A DNA stretch of 64,000 nucleotides from Streptomyces sp. 3214.6 (GCF_900129855.1 NZ_LT670819.1:6944001-7008000); one strand, 5' to 3'. Counted from the stretch's first letter, positions 8,833 through 19,952 are shown. Translations and numbers: made by a program. Notes: generated by a model not told the origin, from the letters alone.

Positions 8833-9297
8833 ATGACGGTGATGGAGACCACGGGAACCAGGACCGACAGCTGCGCCGCCCCGCCGCACCCGCATCGGCG
8901 ACCGGCAGGGCAGGACAGCTACACGATCAGTGAGGTCGTCGCCTTCACGGGCCTGACGGCGCACACCCTGCGCTGGTACGAGCGGATCGGCCTGATGCCG
9001 CACGTCGACCGCTCGCACACCGGTCAGCGCCGCTACAGCAACCGCGACCTGGACTGGCTCGACTTCGTCGGCAAGCTCCGGCTCACCGGCATGCCCGTCG
9101 CCGACATGGTGCGGTACGCGGAGCTGGTGCGCGAGGGCGACCACACGTTCACCGAGCGCTTCGAACTGCTCGAGTCGACCCGCCGCGACGTCCTGGCCCG
9201 GATCTCCGAACTGCAGGACACCCTCGCCGTACTGGACCGGAAAATCAGTTTCTATGCGGACGCCGGGCGCGTCTACGAGAAGGAGAAAGTCGGATGA
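8833..9297 (+). CDS. MerR family transcriptional regulator
   Basis: DNA-binding regulator of 154 aa. The winged helix covers about residues 36-105 (YTISEVVAFTGLTAHTLRWY, then the wing with RRYSNRDLDWL), followed by a dimerisation coiled coil. The C-terminal region has no cysteine pair, so metal sensing is unlikely and a small-molecule or redox-linked effector is more plausible. It overlaps the following aldo/keto reductase gene by 4 nt (ATGA), a coupled operon, so it probably controls that enzyme and itself through the promoter at 8795-8825. A second in-frame ATG lies at 8842. Confidence 0.9.
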   Translation: MTVMETTGTRTDSCAAPPHPHRRPAGQDSYTISEVVAFTGLTAHTLRWYERIGLMPHVDRSHTGQRRYSNRDLDWLDFVGKLRLTGMPVADMVRYAELVREGDHTFTERFELLESTRRDVLARISELQDTLAVLDRKISFYADAGRVYEKEKVG

Positions 9298-10310
9298 CCG
9301 ACAGCACGATGCCGACGGCACGACTCGGCGCGGACGGCCCCGAGGTCGGCGTCCAGGGCCTGGGCTGCATGGGCATGAGCTTCGCGTACGGTCCCGCGGA
9401 CGCCAAGGAGTCCCAGGCCACCCTGGAACGCGCCCTGGAACTCGGCGTCACCCTCTACGACACGGCCGACGCGTACGGCGCGGGCGAGAACGAGAAGTTC
9501 CTCTCCCCGTTCTTCAAGGCGCACCGCGACGAGGTCGTGATCGCCACCAAGTTCGCCCTGGCGGTCCACCCGGACGACCCGACCCGGCGGATCATCCGCA
9601 ACGACGCTCCCTACCTGCGCAGTTGCGTCGAGGCGAGCCTGAAGCGGCTGGACGTCGACGTCATCGACCTCTACTACATGCACCGCCGCGATGTGAACGT
9701 GCCGATCGAGGAGACCGTCGGCGTGATGGCCGAACTGGTGCGCGAGGGCAAGGTGAAGCAGCTGGGGTTGAGCGAGGTGACGGCCGCCGAGCTGCGCGCC
9801 GCGCAGGACGTCCACCCCATCGCGGCCGTGCAGTCGGAGTGGTCGCTGTTCAGCCGGGACATCGAGGCCCACGTGGTGCCCGCGGCCCGCGAACTGGGCG
9901 TGACCCTGATCCCGTACTCCCCGCTCGGCCGGGGCTTCCTCACCGGCTCCTTCACCAACGCCGACCAGGACCTCACCGCCGACGACTTCCGCCGCCAGCA
10001 GCCCCGCTTCACCGGCGAGAACGCCGCCGCGAACGTGACGCTCCTGGACCCGATCCGCACGGTGGCGGAGGCCCACGACGCGACGATCGGACAGATCGCC
10101 CTGGCCTGGGTCCAGCAACAGTCCCAGGTCCACGGCCTGCCGGTGATCCCGATCCCGGGCACCCGCAAGCCGGGCCGGGTGGAGGAGAACGCGGCGGCGA
10201 CCACCATCGAACTGACGCAGGAGGAACTGGCCCTGCTGGAGCCGATCGCAGGCAAGGTGGCAGGCGACCGCTACGCCGACATGAGGTTCACCTCCGCCGG
10301 ACGCGAGTAG
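9294..10310 (+). CDS. Aldo/keto reductase
   Basis: NADPH-dependent oxidoreductase of the AKR superfamily, 338 aa, with a (beta/alpha)8 barrel. The catalytic tetrad residues are seen in order: Asp and Tyr in YDTADAYGAGENEKFL, Lys in VIATKFAL, and His in DLYYMHRRD. The C-terminal GTRKPGRVEENAAA loop is typical of cofactor binding. The start overlaps the merR stop by 4 nt, so the two genes are co-transcribed. The MerR operator suggests induction by a carbonyl or electrophile, but the substrate is not evident. Confidence 0.93.
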   Translation: MTDSTMPTARLGADGPEVGVQGLGCMGMSFAYGPADAKESQATLERALELGVTLYDTADAYGAGENEKFLSPFFKAHRDEVVIATKFALAVHPDDPTRRIIRNDAPYLRSCVEASLKRLDVDVIDLYYMHRRDVNVPIEETVGVMAELVREGKVKQLGLSEVTAAELRAAQDVHPIAAVQSEWSLFSRDIEAHVVPAARELGVTLIPYSPLGRGFLTGSFTNADQDLTADDFRRQQPRFTGENAAANVTLLDPIRTVAEAHDATIGQIALAWVQQQSQVHGLPVIPIPGTRKPGRVEENAAATTIELTQEELALLEPIAGKVAGDRYADMRFTSAGRE

Positions 10311-10334
10311 AGCTGCCTGGGGAAAGGGGCAAGC

Positions 10335-10366
10335 GGCAAGGGAGAGAAGGGGCAAGGGAGAGAAGG
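10335..10366. repeat. Two-copy 16-bp tandem repeat
   Basis: GGCAAGGGAGAGAAGG occurs twice in perfect tandem between the aldo/keto reductase stop and the convergent DUF4429 gene. It has no dyad symmetry and does not look like a terminator. It is probably a local slippage product. Confidence 0.85.
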
Positions 10367-10375
10367 GTGCGGCCC

Positions 10376-11248
10376 CTAGAGCTCGGCCAACAGCTCGGCC
10401 TTCTTCGCGGAGAACTCCTCGTCCGTGACGAGCCCCGCGCTGTGCAGTTCCCCGAGATGCCGGATCCGTTCGGCGATGTCGCCAGGATCCCGGCGGGGCG
10501 CAGCCGCCGCCGGGATGGCCGCCGCAGTCCCGCGCCCGCGGACCGCGGCCAGGACCGCCGCCGCGAACGGCAGCGACTCGTGCACCGGCCCGTACCCCAG
10601 CCCGAAGACGACCGTCGCCGGATCCTGGTCGGCCTGCACCGGCGCGGGCTCCCCGTTCAGCAGCCGTAGATGCCCCTCGAACACCTCCGGCGACCGCCAT
10701 TCGACCCCGCTCAGCTCGGAGACGGCGAAACTCTGGTCGCCCGCCTTCCACTTCGCCGACGACGCGCCCGTCCAGAACCACCGGAAGCGCACGGTACGCC
10801 CGTCGAACGAGGCCTTCCCGTCGTACGCCTTGAAGGACAGCGGCGCCTCGGGAGCGTCCACCAGGAAACGATCCGCCGGACCGGAGTCGGTCAGTCGTGA
10901 CTTCAGCTCGTCCGCGTAGTACTCGGCGAGCGTCTCGCGTTCGGCGGGCAGTACCAGCCGGTACGGGTCGCACCCTTCCTTGAGCTGCCCCGCCGCGGCC
11001 TCCATCAACGGGTCGGCTCCCGGCCGCGGCTCCGCGTGCAGGACGACCGTCCCCCGCTTGCCGGGGGCCAGCGTCACCCGGCCGACGGCCGCCAGCGGAA
11101 TCCGGCGCTCTCCCAGCGCCGACAGCAGCTTGGGCGTGCGCAGCCCCCGTTCGTAGCGGATGAGGACGGAGTCGGACTCGAACTCCCAGGCGGCATGAAA
11201 TCCGGCCAGTACGTCACCCATGCGGCTCATCGTATGCGGGACACCCAT
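10376..11248 (-). CDS. DUF4429 domain protein with SHOCT tail
   Basis: Protein of unknown function, 290 aa. It contains two DUF4429 (PH-like) repeats, the first about residues 10-120 and the second about 130-230 (SFKAYDGKASFDGRTVRFRW begins it). A C-terminal SHOCT motif (IRHLGELHSAGLVTDEEFSAKKAELL) often serves in oligomerisation. The ATG at 11248 has GAGAGGGG 7-14 nt upstream; ATGs at 11230 and 11221 are alternatives. It has no signal peptide. Such proteins are common in streptomycetes and no biochemical role is established. Confidence 0.82.
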   Translation of the reverse strand: MGVPHTMSRMGDVLAGFHAAWEFESDSVLIRYERGLRTPKLLSALGERRIPLAAVGRVTLAPGKRGTVVLHAEPRPGADPLMEAAAGQLKEGCDPYRLVLPAERETLAEYYADELKSRLTDSGPADRFLVDAPEAPLSFKAYDGKASFDGRTVRFRWFWTGASSAKWKAGDQSFAVSELSGVEWRSPEVFEGHLRLLNGEPAPVQADQDPATVVFGLGYGPVHESLPFAAAVLAAVRGRGTAAAIPAAAAPRRDPGDIAERIRHLGELHSAGLVTDEEFSAKKAELLAEL

Positions 11249-11288
11249 TTCTCGTCCCCTCTCCGCGCGCGCCGTAATTCCTGTGTCT

Positions 11289-12506
11289 CTACGCGCGTCC
11301 GGCCTTTGTCGTGTCGGACAAACCCGTCGTGCAGGCATCGTCGTCGTGGGCGCACTCCACCGAGCGGTACGAGCCAGTGCCGATCTCGGCGAAGTTGCGC
11401 AGGCTGTCCGTACCCGGTTGGAAGTAGCCGCCGTGGCCCTTGGCGTCCCGTGCCGACAGCACCCGGGCGCCGAAGGCCTCCGCCATCGGGTCCTCCCCGT
11501 GCCCGAGGCCGCCGACCTCCAGGTGCGGAATGTCCTGGATCCAGTCGTCGGCGTCCCGCATCGCCCACACCCGGGCGTCGGTGTCCAGCTCGGCCGCCTT
11601 CTCCACCCGCATGCCGGGGCTGCCGGCCACCGCTATGTCGGCCACCCGGTCCGGCATGGCGTGCGCGGCGACCCCGCACACCACGGAGCCGTAGCTGTGG
11701 CAGAACATCGAGACGGGCGCGCTCCCGGGCAGGGCGTCCAGCAGGGCGTTCAGCCGGACGGCGCCGCTCTGGGCGCGCATCGCGGTGGCCGAGTCGATGC
11801 CCAGGCCGTCGGGGGAGGTGTAGTCGGCCCAGGCGATCACGGCCGTACGCGTCGAGGGGCTCGCCTCGCGCTCGGCCGCGTAGAGGGCCTGGGCCATGCC
11901 GACGGGCGCCGAGTACTTGCGGTTCGTGCGCTGGAAGGTGAGCAGGTCGGTGTCGACGCCGGGGACGACGACGGAGATCCGCTCGGCCTTGTCGAGGCTG
12001 CCGAACACCTCGGCGACCCGGCCGGAGCCGTCGGGGTCGAAGGCGAGGATCTGCCGGCCGGCCGCGCTCAGCGCCTCGTAGCGGTGCATGCGGCGGCCGG
12101 CCAACTGCTGCCCGGAGGGCGTGAGGCGGCTGTCGTGCATGCGGGTGCGCTCGAGGCGGATCTGCTGGAGCAGGGCGACCCGGTTGGCGCGGTAACGCAG
12201 TTCGGCGGGGGCGCCGTTCATGTTGCCGACCGCGAGCGGGTAGCCCTGCGCGAGCGCGGTGCGCTGCGGGTCGGTCAGCGAGGCGAAGAAGCGGGCGAGG
12301 CGGGCGGGGGCCGCGTCGAGATCCGGCAACTGGTGGCCCGCGAGCCGGCCGTGCTCCCACGCGGTGCGCGCGGCCTGGACGGCGGTGCTCTCCCGGTGCT
12401 GGCGGTTGGCGGTCCAGCCGGTGGTCGCCAGCATCACGAACACCACGGCCAGGGCGGCCAGGGCGCGCCAGACGCTGAGTTGAGGGGAGGTGTCGAAGGA
12501 AGTCAC
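11289..12506 (-). CDS. Secreted or anchored alpha/beta hydrolase (DUF1023 type)
   Basis: Alpha/beta-hydrolase of the DUF1023 group (PF06259), 405 aa. An N-terminal hydrophobic segment (about residues 12-32) looks like an uncleaved signal anchor. The nucleophile elbow is CHSYGSVVCG, with the following GSPGMRV typical of the family, and a late His in KGHGGYF is the likely catalytic base. The start is GTG at 12506. It lies 40 nt upstream of the DUF4429 gene in the same direction and may be in one transcript with it. The substrate is unknown; lipid esters are a reasonable guess from the family. Confidence 0.84.
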   Translation of the reverse strand: MTSFDTSPQLSVWRALAALAVVFVMLATTGWTANRQHRESTAVQAARTAWEHGRLAGHQLPDLDAAPARLARFFASLTDPQRTALAQGYPLAVGNMNGAPAELRYRANRVALLQQIRLERTRMHDSRLTPSGQQLAGRRMHRYEALSAAGRQILAFDPDGSGRVAEVFGSLDKAERISVVVPGVDTDLLTFQRTNRKYSAPVGMAQALYAAEREASPSTRTAVIAWADYTSPDGLGIDSATAMRAQSGAVRLNALLDALPGSAPVSMFCHSYGSVVCGVAAHAMPDRVADIAVAGSPGMRVEKAAELDTDARVWAMRDADDWIQDIPHLEVGGLGHGEDPMAEAFGARVLSARDAKGHGGYFQPGTDSLRNFAEIGTGSYRSVECAHDDDACTTGLSDTTKAGRA

Positions 12507-12614
12507 TGAAAGGACACACTAGGAGAACGGGAGGGTCTCGGGTGACCCAAGTGACGGGGATCACGTTTCATTCGGCGTGGGAATGGTCATAAAGCCCTTC
12601 AGGCCTTCGCGCTC

Positions 12615-13241
12615 TCAGGTCTCGCGCCAGCCGCCCAGCAGGGCCGGGCCCACCCCGTCCAGGTTCAGGGCCGTCAGCGCGCGCACCCCCTCCAGGCTGA
12701 AGTCGTCGCCGAGGGTCCACTGCCGCTCCGTCACCCGTATCACCCCGCTGAACACGGCCACCACCAGCCGCGGCCGCGGATCGGCGTCCACGTCGAGGCC
12801 CTCGCGTTCGCCGATCACCCGCGCCAGGGTCTCCTCGACCTCCGCCGACCGCCGCAGATGCGCGGCGAGCAGCACCGGCGTCGACTCGATCACCCGGTAC
12901 AGCCGCAGATACGTCTCGACCGGTACGACGGACTCGACGACGTCATTGATCGCGTACCAGTCCTCCACGACGGCCTGGCGCAGGGCCTCCAGCGGCGCCT
13001 CGTGCGGAGGGCGTTCGCGCACCGCCGCCACGAACCGCGCCACCGTCATCTCCACCAGGGCCAGCGCGGCCTCCTCCTTGCCGGCGAAGTAGCGGAAGAA
13101 GGTGCGCTGTGACACGTCGACGGCCTCGGCGATCTCGTCGACGGTCGTCCGCTCGTATCCCTGCGAGGTGAACAGCTCCACCGCGGCCCGCAGCAGCGCC
13201 TCCCGCGTGCGCTGTTTCTTGCGTTCGCGCAGTGTTTCCAT
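12615..13241 (-). CDS. TetR family repressor
   Basis: Predicted ligand-responsive repressor, 208 aa. The helix-turn-helix is at residues 24-52 (YERTTVDEIAEAVDVSQRTFFRYFAGKEE), with the LRERKKQRTREALLRAA lead-in helix. It is divergent from the adjacent DHA2 efflux gene with a 66-nt shared promoter region, the standard arrangement for a TetR repressor that controls its own gene and a drug pump. The spacer is rich in TTGTCA/TGTCAC elements. The inducer is unknown. Confidence 0.9.
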   Translation of the reverse strand: METLRERKKQRTREALLRAAVELFTSQGYERTTVDEIAEAVDVSQRTFFRYFAGKEEAALALVEMTVARFVAAVRERPPHEAPLEALRQAVVEDWYAINDVVESVVPVETYLRLYRVIESTPVLLAAHLRRSAEVEETLARVIGEREGLDVDADPRPRLVVAVFSGVIRVTERQWTLGDDFSLEGVRALTALNLDGVGPALLGGWRET

Positions 13242-13270
13242 AGGTGTCAGTTACCGACTTGTGAACTCGT

Positions 13271-13300
13271 TTGTCAATTGTCAGTGGCTGTCACTAGCCT
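13271..13300 (+). promoter_or_regulatory. Predicted promoter of the MFS gene
   Basis: TTGTCA at 13271-13276 and TAGCCT at 13295-13300 are spaced 18 bp. Initiation 7-8 nt later falls on the ATG at 13308, which has no ribosome site, so a leaderless message is likely. The element lies in the spacer shared with the divergent TetR gene. Confidence 0.5.
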
Positions 13301-13307
13301 CGAACAC

Positions 13308-14927
13308 ATGACTAGTCAGACCACCATCGACTCGACGGGTCCGGGGGGCAAGGCGCCGGCAGACCCGTCGGAGGGGCCGCTCGCCAAGGGGCTGCGCGGC
13401 CACCCGTGGTTCACCCTCATCACCGTCGCCGTCGGCGTCATGATGGTGGCCCTCGACGGCACCATCGTGGCCATCGCCAACCCGGCCATCGCCAGCGACC
13501 TCGGCGCCACCTTCGCCGAGGTCCAGTGGATCACCAACGCGTATTTCCTCGCCCTGGCGGTCTCCCTGATCACCGCGGGCAAGCTCGGTGACCGCTTCGG
13601 CCACCGTCAGACGTTCCTGATAGGCGTCGTCGGCTTCGCCGCCGCGTCCGGTGCGATCGGCCTGTCCAGCAGCATCGGCGCGGTCGTCGCCTTCCGGGCA
13701 CTGCAGGGCCTGTTCGGCGCGCTGCTGATGCCGGCGGCGCTCGGGCTGCTGCGCGCGACCTTCCCGGCCGAGAAGCTCAACATGGCGATCGGCCTGTGGG
13801 GCATGGTCATCGGAGCCTCGACCGCCGGCGGCCCGATCCTCGGCGGCGTCCTCGTCGAGCACGTCAACTGGCAGTCGGTGTTCTTCATCAACGTGCCGGT
13901 CGGCGCCATCGCGCTCGTCCTGGGTGTGCTGATCCTGCTCGACCACCGCGCCGAGAACGCCCCGCGCTCCTTCGACCTGCTCGGCATCGCCTTCCTCTCG
14001 GGTGCGATGTTCTGCCTGGTCTGGGCCCTCATCAAGGCCCCGACGTGGGGCTGGGGCGACGGCCTGACATGGGCGTTCATCGTCGGCTCGGTGGTCCTCT
14101 TCGCGGCCTTCGCCCTCTGGGAGACGAAGGTCAGGGAGCCGCTGATCCCGCTGGGGCTGTTCCGCTCCGTCCCGCTGTCGGCGGGCGTCGTCCTCATGGT
14201 CCTGATGGCGATCGCCTTCATGGGCGGTCTGTTCTTCGTGACGTTCTACCTGCAGAACGTGCACGGCATGAGCCCGATCGACGCGGGCCTGCACCTGCTC
14301 CCGCTCACCGGCATGATGATCGTCGGCTCCCCGCTCGCGGGCGCGGCGATCACCAAGCTCGGCCCGCGCATCCCGCTGGCCGGCGGCATGGCCGCCACCG
14401 CGATCGCCATGTACGGCATGTCCACGCTGGACACGGACACCGGCAGCGCTGTGATGTCGATCTGGTTCGCCCTGCTGGGCTTCGGCCTCGCACCGGTCAT
14501 GGTCGGCGCGACGGAGGTCATCGTCGGCAACGCCCCGATGGAGCTGTCGGGCGTCGCGGGCGGACTGCAGCAGGCGGCCATGCAGATCGGCGGCAGCCTC
14601 GGCACGGCAGTGCTGGGCGCGGTGATGGCGTCCAAGGTGGATGGCGACCTGCCCGCCAACTGGAAGGGCGCGGGCCTGCCCGAGCTCACCCCGGCCCAGC
14701 TGGACCAGGCCTCCGAGGCCGTCCAGGTCGGCGTCGCGCCGGTGGCGAAGGGAACACCCGAGGCGGTCGCCGCGAAGATCACGGACGTCGCCCATGACAC
14801 GTTCATCTCCGGCATGAGCCTCGCGTCGCTGGTCGCGGCCGGGGTGGCGGTCGTCGCCGTGTTCGTCGCGCTGCTCACCAAGCGCGGGGAGAACGCGGAG
14901 GCGGGCGCGGGCGTCGGTCATATCTGA
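13308..14927 (+). CDS. DHA2 family MFS efflux transporter
   Basis: Proton-coupled multidrug exporter of the EmrB/QacA type, 539 aa with about 14 membrane segments. Motif A (GKLGDRFGHRQTF), the motif D1-like ALDGTIVAIANPAI in the first segment, and motif C (GASTAGGPILGG) are all visible. It is controlled in all likelihood by the divergent TetR gene. A very strong 22-bp-stem terminator follows at 15032-15086. The drug or metabolite exported cannot be predicted. Confidence 0.93.
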   Translation: MTSQTTIDSTGPGGKAPADPSEGPLAKGLRGHPWFTLITVAVGVMMVALDGTIVAIANPAIASDLGATFAEVQWITNAYFLALAVSLITAGKLGDRFGHRQTFLIGVVGFAAASGAIGLSSSIGAVVAFRALQGLFGALLMPAALGLLRATFPAEKLNMAIGLWGMVIGASTAGGPILGGVLVEHVNWQSVFFINVPVGAIALVLGVLILLDHRAENAPRSFDLLGIAFLSGAMFCLVWALIKAPTWGWGDGLTWAFIVGSVVLFAAFALWETKVREPLIPLGLFRSVPLSAGVVLMVLMAIAFMGGLFFVTFYLQNVHGMSPIDAGLHLLPLTGMMIVGSPLAGAAITKLGPRIPLAGGMAATAIAMYGMSTLDTDTGSAVMSIWFALLGFGLAPVMVGATEVIVGNAPMELSGVAGGLQQAAMQIGGSLGTAVLGAVMASKVDGDLPANWKGAGLPELTPAQLDQASEAVQVGVAPVAKGTPEAVAAKITDVAHDTFISGMSLASLVAAGVAVVAVFVALLTKRGENAEAGAGVGHI

Positions 14928-15031
14928 CGGGACTTCAAGAAGTTTCCCCTATCAGGGTGACAACGCTAAAGGTTCCTCGCATCCGGCACGCGTCGCAGGT
15001 CACAGTTAGTCAAGCCCTCCGGATGGGAGGG

Positions 15032-15086
15032 CGGTCAGGGCCGCGGCGCGCTGCCGGAGGGGGACAGCGCGCCGCGGCCCTGACCG
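15032..15086 (+). terminator. Strong hairpin terminator
   Basis: Perfect 22-nt arms (15032-15053 and 15065-15086) flank an 11-nt loop. A smaller stem (GCCCTCC/GGAGGGC, 15014-15032) abuts it on the left. It ends the MFS transcript and insulates the next gene. Confidence 0.9.
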
Positions 15087-15154
15087 GTTCGGCGGGCATG
15101 AACCGCGCGCCGTGGGTACCCGGCCATCGAAACATCCCCGGAACCAGGGAGTTG

Positions 15155-15463
15155 ATGATGGCCGGCTTCGGACACGGCACGCGCAGGTACCCCCGCTCAC
15201 GTGGCCGCATGGGGTCACGGACCGGGCCGGATCGCGCGACGCTCGGCCTTGTCGGCCTCGTCTGTGCGGTCGCCGGGTTCTTCGCGCTGGGGATCGTCCT
15301 CGGCCCCGCGGCGATCGTCTGCGGCTGGCTGGCCATGGGCCGCACCTGGGCGGGCTCCCGCCCGGTACCGGCCCTGGTCGCCGTCGTCCTCGGTGCGATC
15401 GACACACTGCTGGCGATCATCTGGCTGGCGGGCGCGGCGGGCACGGGCAACGGGCTGCTGTAG
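15155..15463 (+). CDS. DUF4190-like small membrane protein
   Basis: Small integral membrane protein, 102 aa, with two hydrophobic helices (about residues 30-56 and 72-96) and the glycine-rich pattern LGLVGLVCAVAGFFALGIVLG typical of DUF4190. Two adjacent ATGs at 15155 and 15158 follow AGGGAG. The cytoplasmic head is basic. Function is unknown. About 80% of the gene lies antisense to the 3' end of the potassium-channel gene, an unusual overlap described under findings. Confidence 0.8.
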   Translation: MMAGFGHGTRRYPRSRGRMGSRTGPDRATLGLVGLVCAVAGFFALGIVLGPAAIVCGWLAMGRTWAGSRPVPALVAVVLGAIDTLLAIIWLAGAAGTGNGLL

Positions 15464-16189
15464 TGGACCGGGCTGCAGTGCCGCGACCTGCGCGCGCAGG
15501 GCCCGTACCTCCTCCGTCAGGGCCAGGATCGCCTCCGTCTGGGCGCGTTCCTCGACGTCGTCCTTCTCGAAGCGCTCGATGAACCACGCCGCGATGTTCG
15601 CGGTGACGACACCGAGCAACGCGATCCCGGACAGCATCAGCCCCACGGCGATGATCCGGCCCAGCCCGGTGGTCGGGGAGTGGTCCCCGTACCCCACCGT
15701 CGTCATCGTCGTGAACGACCACCACAGCGCGTCACCCAGGGTGCGGATGTTCCCGTCCGGCGAGTCCCGCTCCACCGACAGCACGGCGAGCGAGCCGAAC
15801 ATCAGCAGCCCGACGACCGCCCCCACGACATACGTCGTCATCCGGATCTGCGAGGCCATCCGCGCCCGCCGCCCCACCAGCAGCAGCGTCGCGACCAGCC
15901 GCAACAGCTTGAGCTGCTGCACCACCGGCAGCACCACCGCGCACAGGTCCATCCAGTGCGTACGGACGAACTGCCGCCGGTCGGACGCCAGCGCCAGCCG
16001 GATCACATAGTCCATGGCGAACGCCCCCCACACCACCCACTCGACCGTGGTGCACAGGTTCGTCAGCGTGTGGTCCGCCGAGGTGTCCACGATCGGGACG
16101 GCGTAGGCGACGGCGAACACCACGGCGAGGGCGAACAACGGCCGCTGGGTCCACAACTCCCACCGGCCCTGCGCCGATTGTTCTTGCAT
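15215..16189 (-). CDS. Potassium channel family protein
   Basis: Predicted six-helix voltage-gated-type K+ channel subunit, 324 aa. Helices S1-S4 occupy about residues 15-110, with an S4-like LKLLRLVATLLLVGRRAR that carries only a few charges. The pore follows as WWSFTTMTTVGYGDH, with the selectivity filter TTVGYGD at 163-169, and S6 after that. A coiled-coil tail (ERFEKDDVEERAQTEAILALTEEVRALRAQ) should mediate tetramerisation. From about residue 243 on, the reading frame continues through the whole antisense of the DUF4190 gene and gives a low-complexity Arg/Ala/Asp-rich tail to a stop at 15215. That tail may be a lost-stop extension. Confidence 0.88.
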   Translation of the reverse strand: MQEQSAQGRWELWTQRPLFALAVVFAVAYAVPIVDTSADHTLTNLCTTVEWVVWGAFAMDYVIRLALASDRRQFVRTHWMDLCAVVLPVVQQLKLLRLVATLLLVGRRARMASQIRMTTYVVGAVVGLLMFGSLAVLSVERDSPDGNIRTLGDALWWSFTTMTTVGYGDHSPTTGLGRIIAVGLMLSGIALLGVVTANIAAWFIERFEKDDVEERAQTEAILALTEEVRALRAQVAALQPGPLQQPVARARRARQPDDRQQCVDRTEDDGDQGRYRAGARPGAAHGQPAADDRRGAEDDPQREEPGDRTDEADKAERRAIRPGP

Positions 16190-16213
16190 GCTCGCATCGT
16201 AAAGAACGAGTAA

Positions 16214-16242
16214 GGGCGGTGGAGCCACGAGCCCCACCGCCC
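16214..16242 (-). terminator. Terminator downstream of aceE
   Basis: Perfect 9-bp stem (GGGCGGTGG/CCACCGCCC) with an 11-nt loop. On the minus strand it is followed by TTACTCGTTCTTTA, a U-rich tail that is rare in this genome. It lies 24 nt after the aceE stop. Confidence 0.8.
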
Positions 16243-16265
16243 CATCCCCGTGGTACGGCTACGCG

Positions 16266-19013
<2,748 letters not shown>

Positions 19014-19384
19014 GCTGTTCCTTACCTGTCAGAGGGCTGTGTGGGGCTGGGTGGGGGAATGGGCGAGGGTGACCTGCACAGCCCCCATCGTGTACCTAGG
19101 GGCCGCAAACGTCATCTCTACCCCTAGGTAACCGGCACTCGTTCGAATCTCGTACCCTTGGATGGTTCTCAAATACGCAAACAGGGCAGATGGGTGTGGC
19201 GTATGTCACTTTCCGTCTGGATCTCATGCCTGGAGTTGCGTCGACACGGCCAGGATCGTCACCGTTTCGGCGGTCCGAACCGCCGGGTACTTGCGCGATC
19301 CGTCCCGCCCGTGTGGACTACGGCCAATGCTTCGCGCACGCGCGTGGCTGAGTTAGTTCCCGAATCATGATCAGGAGGCAACCC
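19014..19384. other. Intergenic region between aceE and the DUF3052 gene
   Basis: The 371-nt divergent spacer contains no gene. It holds the inverted repeat at 19093-19130, a small perfect hairpin CGGCGGT/ACCGCCG at 19268-19285, and an AGGAGG ribosome site at 19373-19378 for the DUF3052 gene. It must carry promoters in both directions, but I cannot place them with confidence. Confidence 0.7.
19093..19130. promoter_or_regulatory. Inverted repeat in the aceE promoter region
   Basis: TACCTAGGGG (19093-19102) and CCCCTAGGTA (19121-19130) form a perfect 10-bp dyad with an 18-nt centre. It lies 80-117 nt upstream of the aceE start. The wide spacing suits a dimeric regulator bridging two half-sites better than a terminator, since no U tract follows. 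The protein that would bind it is unknown. Confidence 0.55.
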
Positions 19385-19822
19385 GTGAGCGCGACCGCGG
19401 ACCACGCGGAGGAGCGGACGAGCCCTGCCGTCAGGCTGGGGTTCCAGCCCGAGCAGGTGGTCCAGGAGATCGGCTACGACGACGACGTCGACCAGGAGCT
19501 CCGCGAGTCCATTGAGGAAGTCATCGGCAGCGATCTGGTGGACGAGGACTACGACGACGTCGCCGACGCCGTAGTGCTCTGGTTCCGCGACGATGACGGA
19601 GACCTGACGGATGCGCTGGTGGACGCCACCACGTACATCGAAGAAGGCGGGTCGATCCTCCTCCTGACGCCGAAGACCGGCCGTACGGGGTACGTGGAGC
19701 CCAGCGACATCTCCGAAGCCGCGACGACTGCGGGTCTGTCGGCCAGCAAGAGCGTCAGCGTGGGCAAGGACTGGAGCGGCAGCCGGCTGGTGACGCCCAA
19801 GGCCGCCAAGTCCAAGAAGTGA
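19385..19822 (+). CDS. DUF3052 domain protein
   Basis: Conserved actinobacterial protein of unknown function, 145 aa, acidic. It shows the family core RLGFQPEQVVQEIGYDDDVD and VVLWFRDDDGDLTDALVDA. The GTG at 19385 is fixed by AGGAGG 7 nt upstream. It lies between aceE and the peroxiredoxin, as does Rv2239c in M. tuberculosis. The lysine-rich C-terminus (TPKAAKSKK) is exposed. No catalytic residues are recognisable. A perfect hairpin terminator separates it from the peroxiredoxin gene. Confidence 0.88.
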   Translation: MSATADHAEERTSPAVRLGFQPEQVVQEIGYDDDVDQELRESIEEVIGSDLVDEDYDDVADAVVLWFRDDDGDLTDALVDATTYIEEGGSILLLTPKTGRTGYVEPSDISEAATTAGLSASKSVSVGKDWSGSRLVTPKAAKSKK

Positions 19823-19850
19823 CCTCGTCGAGGTAATCCGGTCTGGAAAC

Positions 19851-19882
19851 GGACGGGCCGACCGACTCCGGTCGGCCCGTCC
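19851..19882 (+). terminator. Hairpin terminator after the DUF3052 gene
   Basis: Perfect 14-bp stem (GGACGGGCCGACCG and its complement) with the tetraloop ACTC. It lies between the DUF3052 gene and the peroxiredoxin gene, which therefore probably has its own promoter. Confidence 0.88.
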
Positions 19883-19952
19883 GCCGTCCCGTGGGGCCCG
19901 CTGCGTAGGGTGTTCTCACCCAGACAGCCCCACCCGAAGGGACATCCACGCG

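Noticed and set aside
12540..12550. GGGTGACCC palindrome between the DUF1023 and TetR genes as an operator
   Set aside because: The arms are only four bases, common in GC-rich DNA, and the site is downstream of tetR and not in the divergent promoter region.
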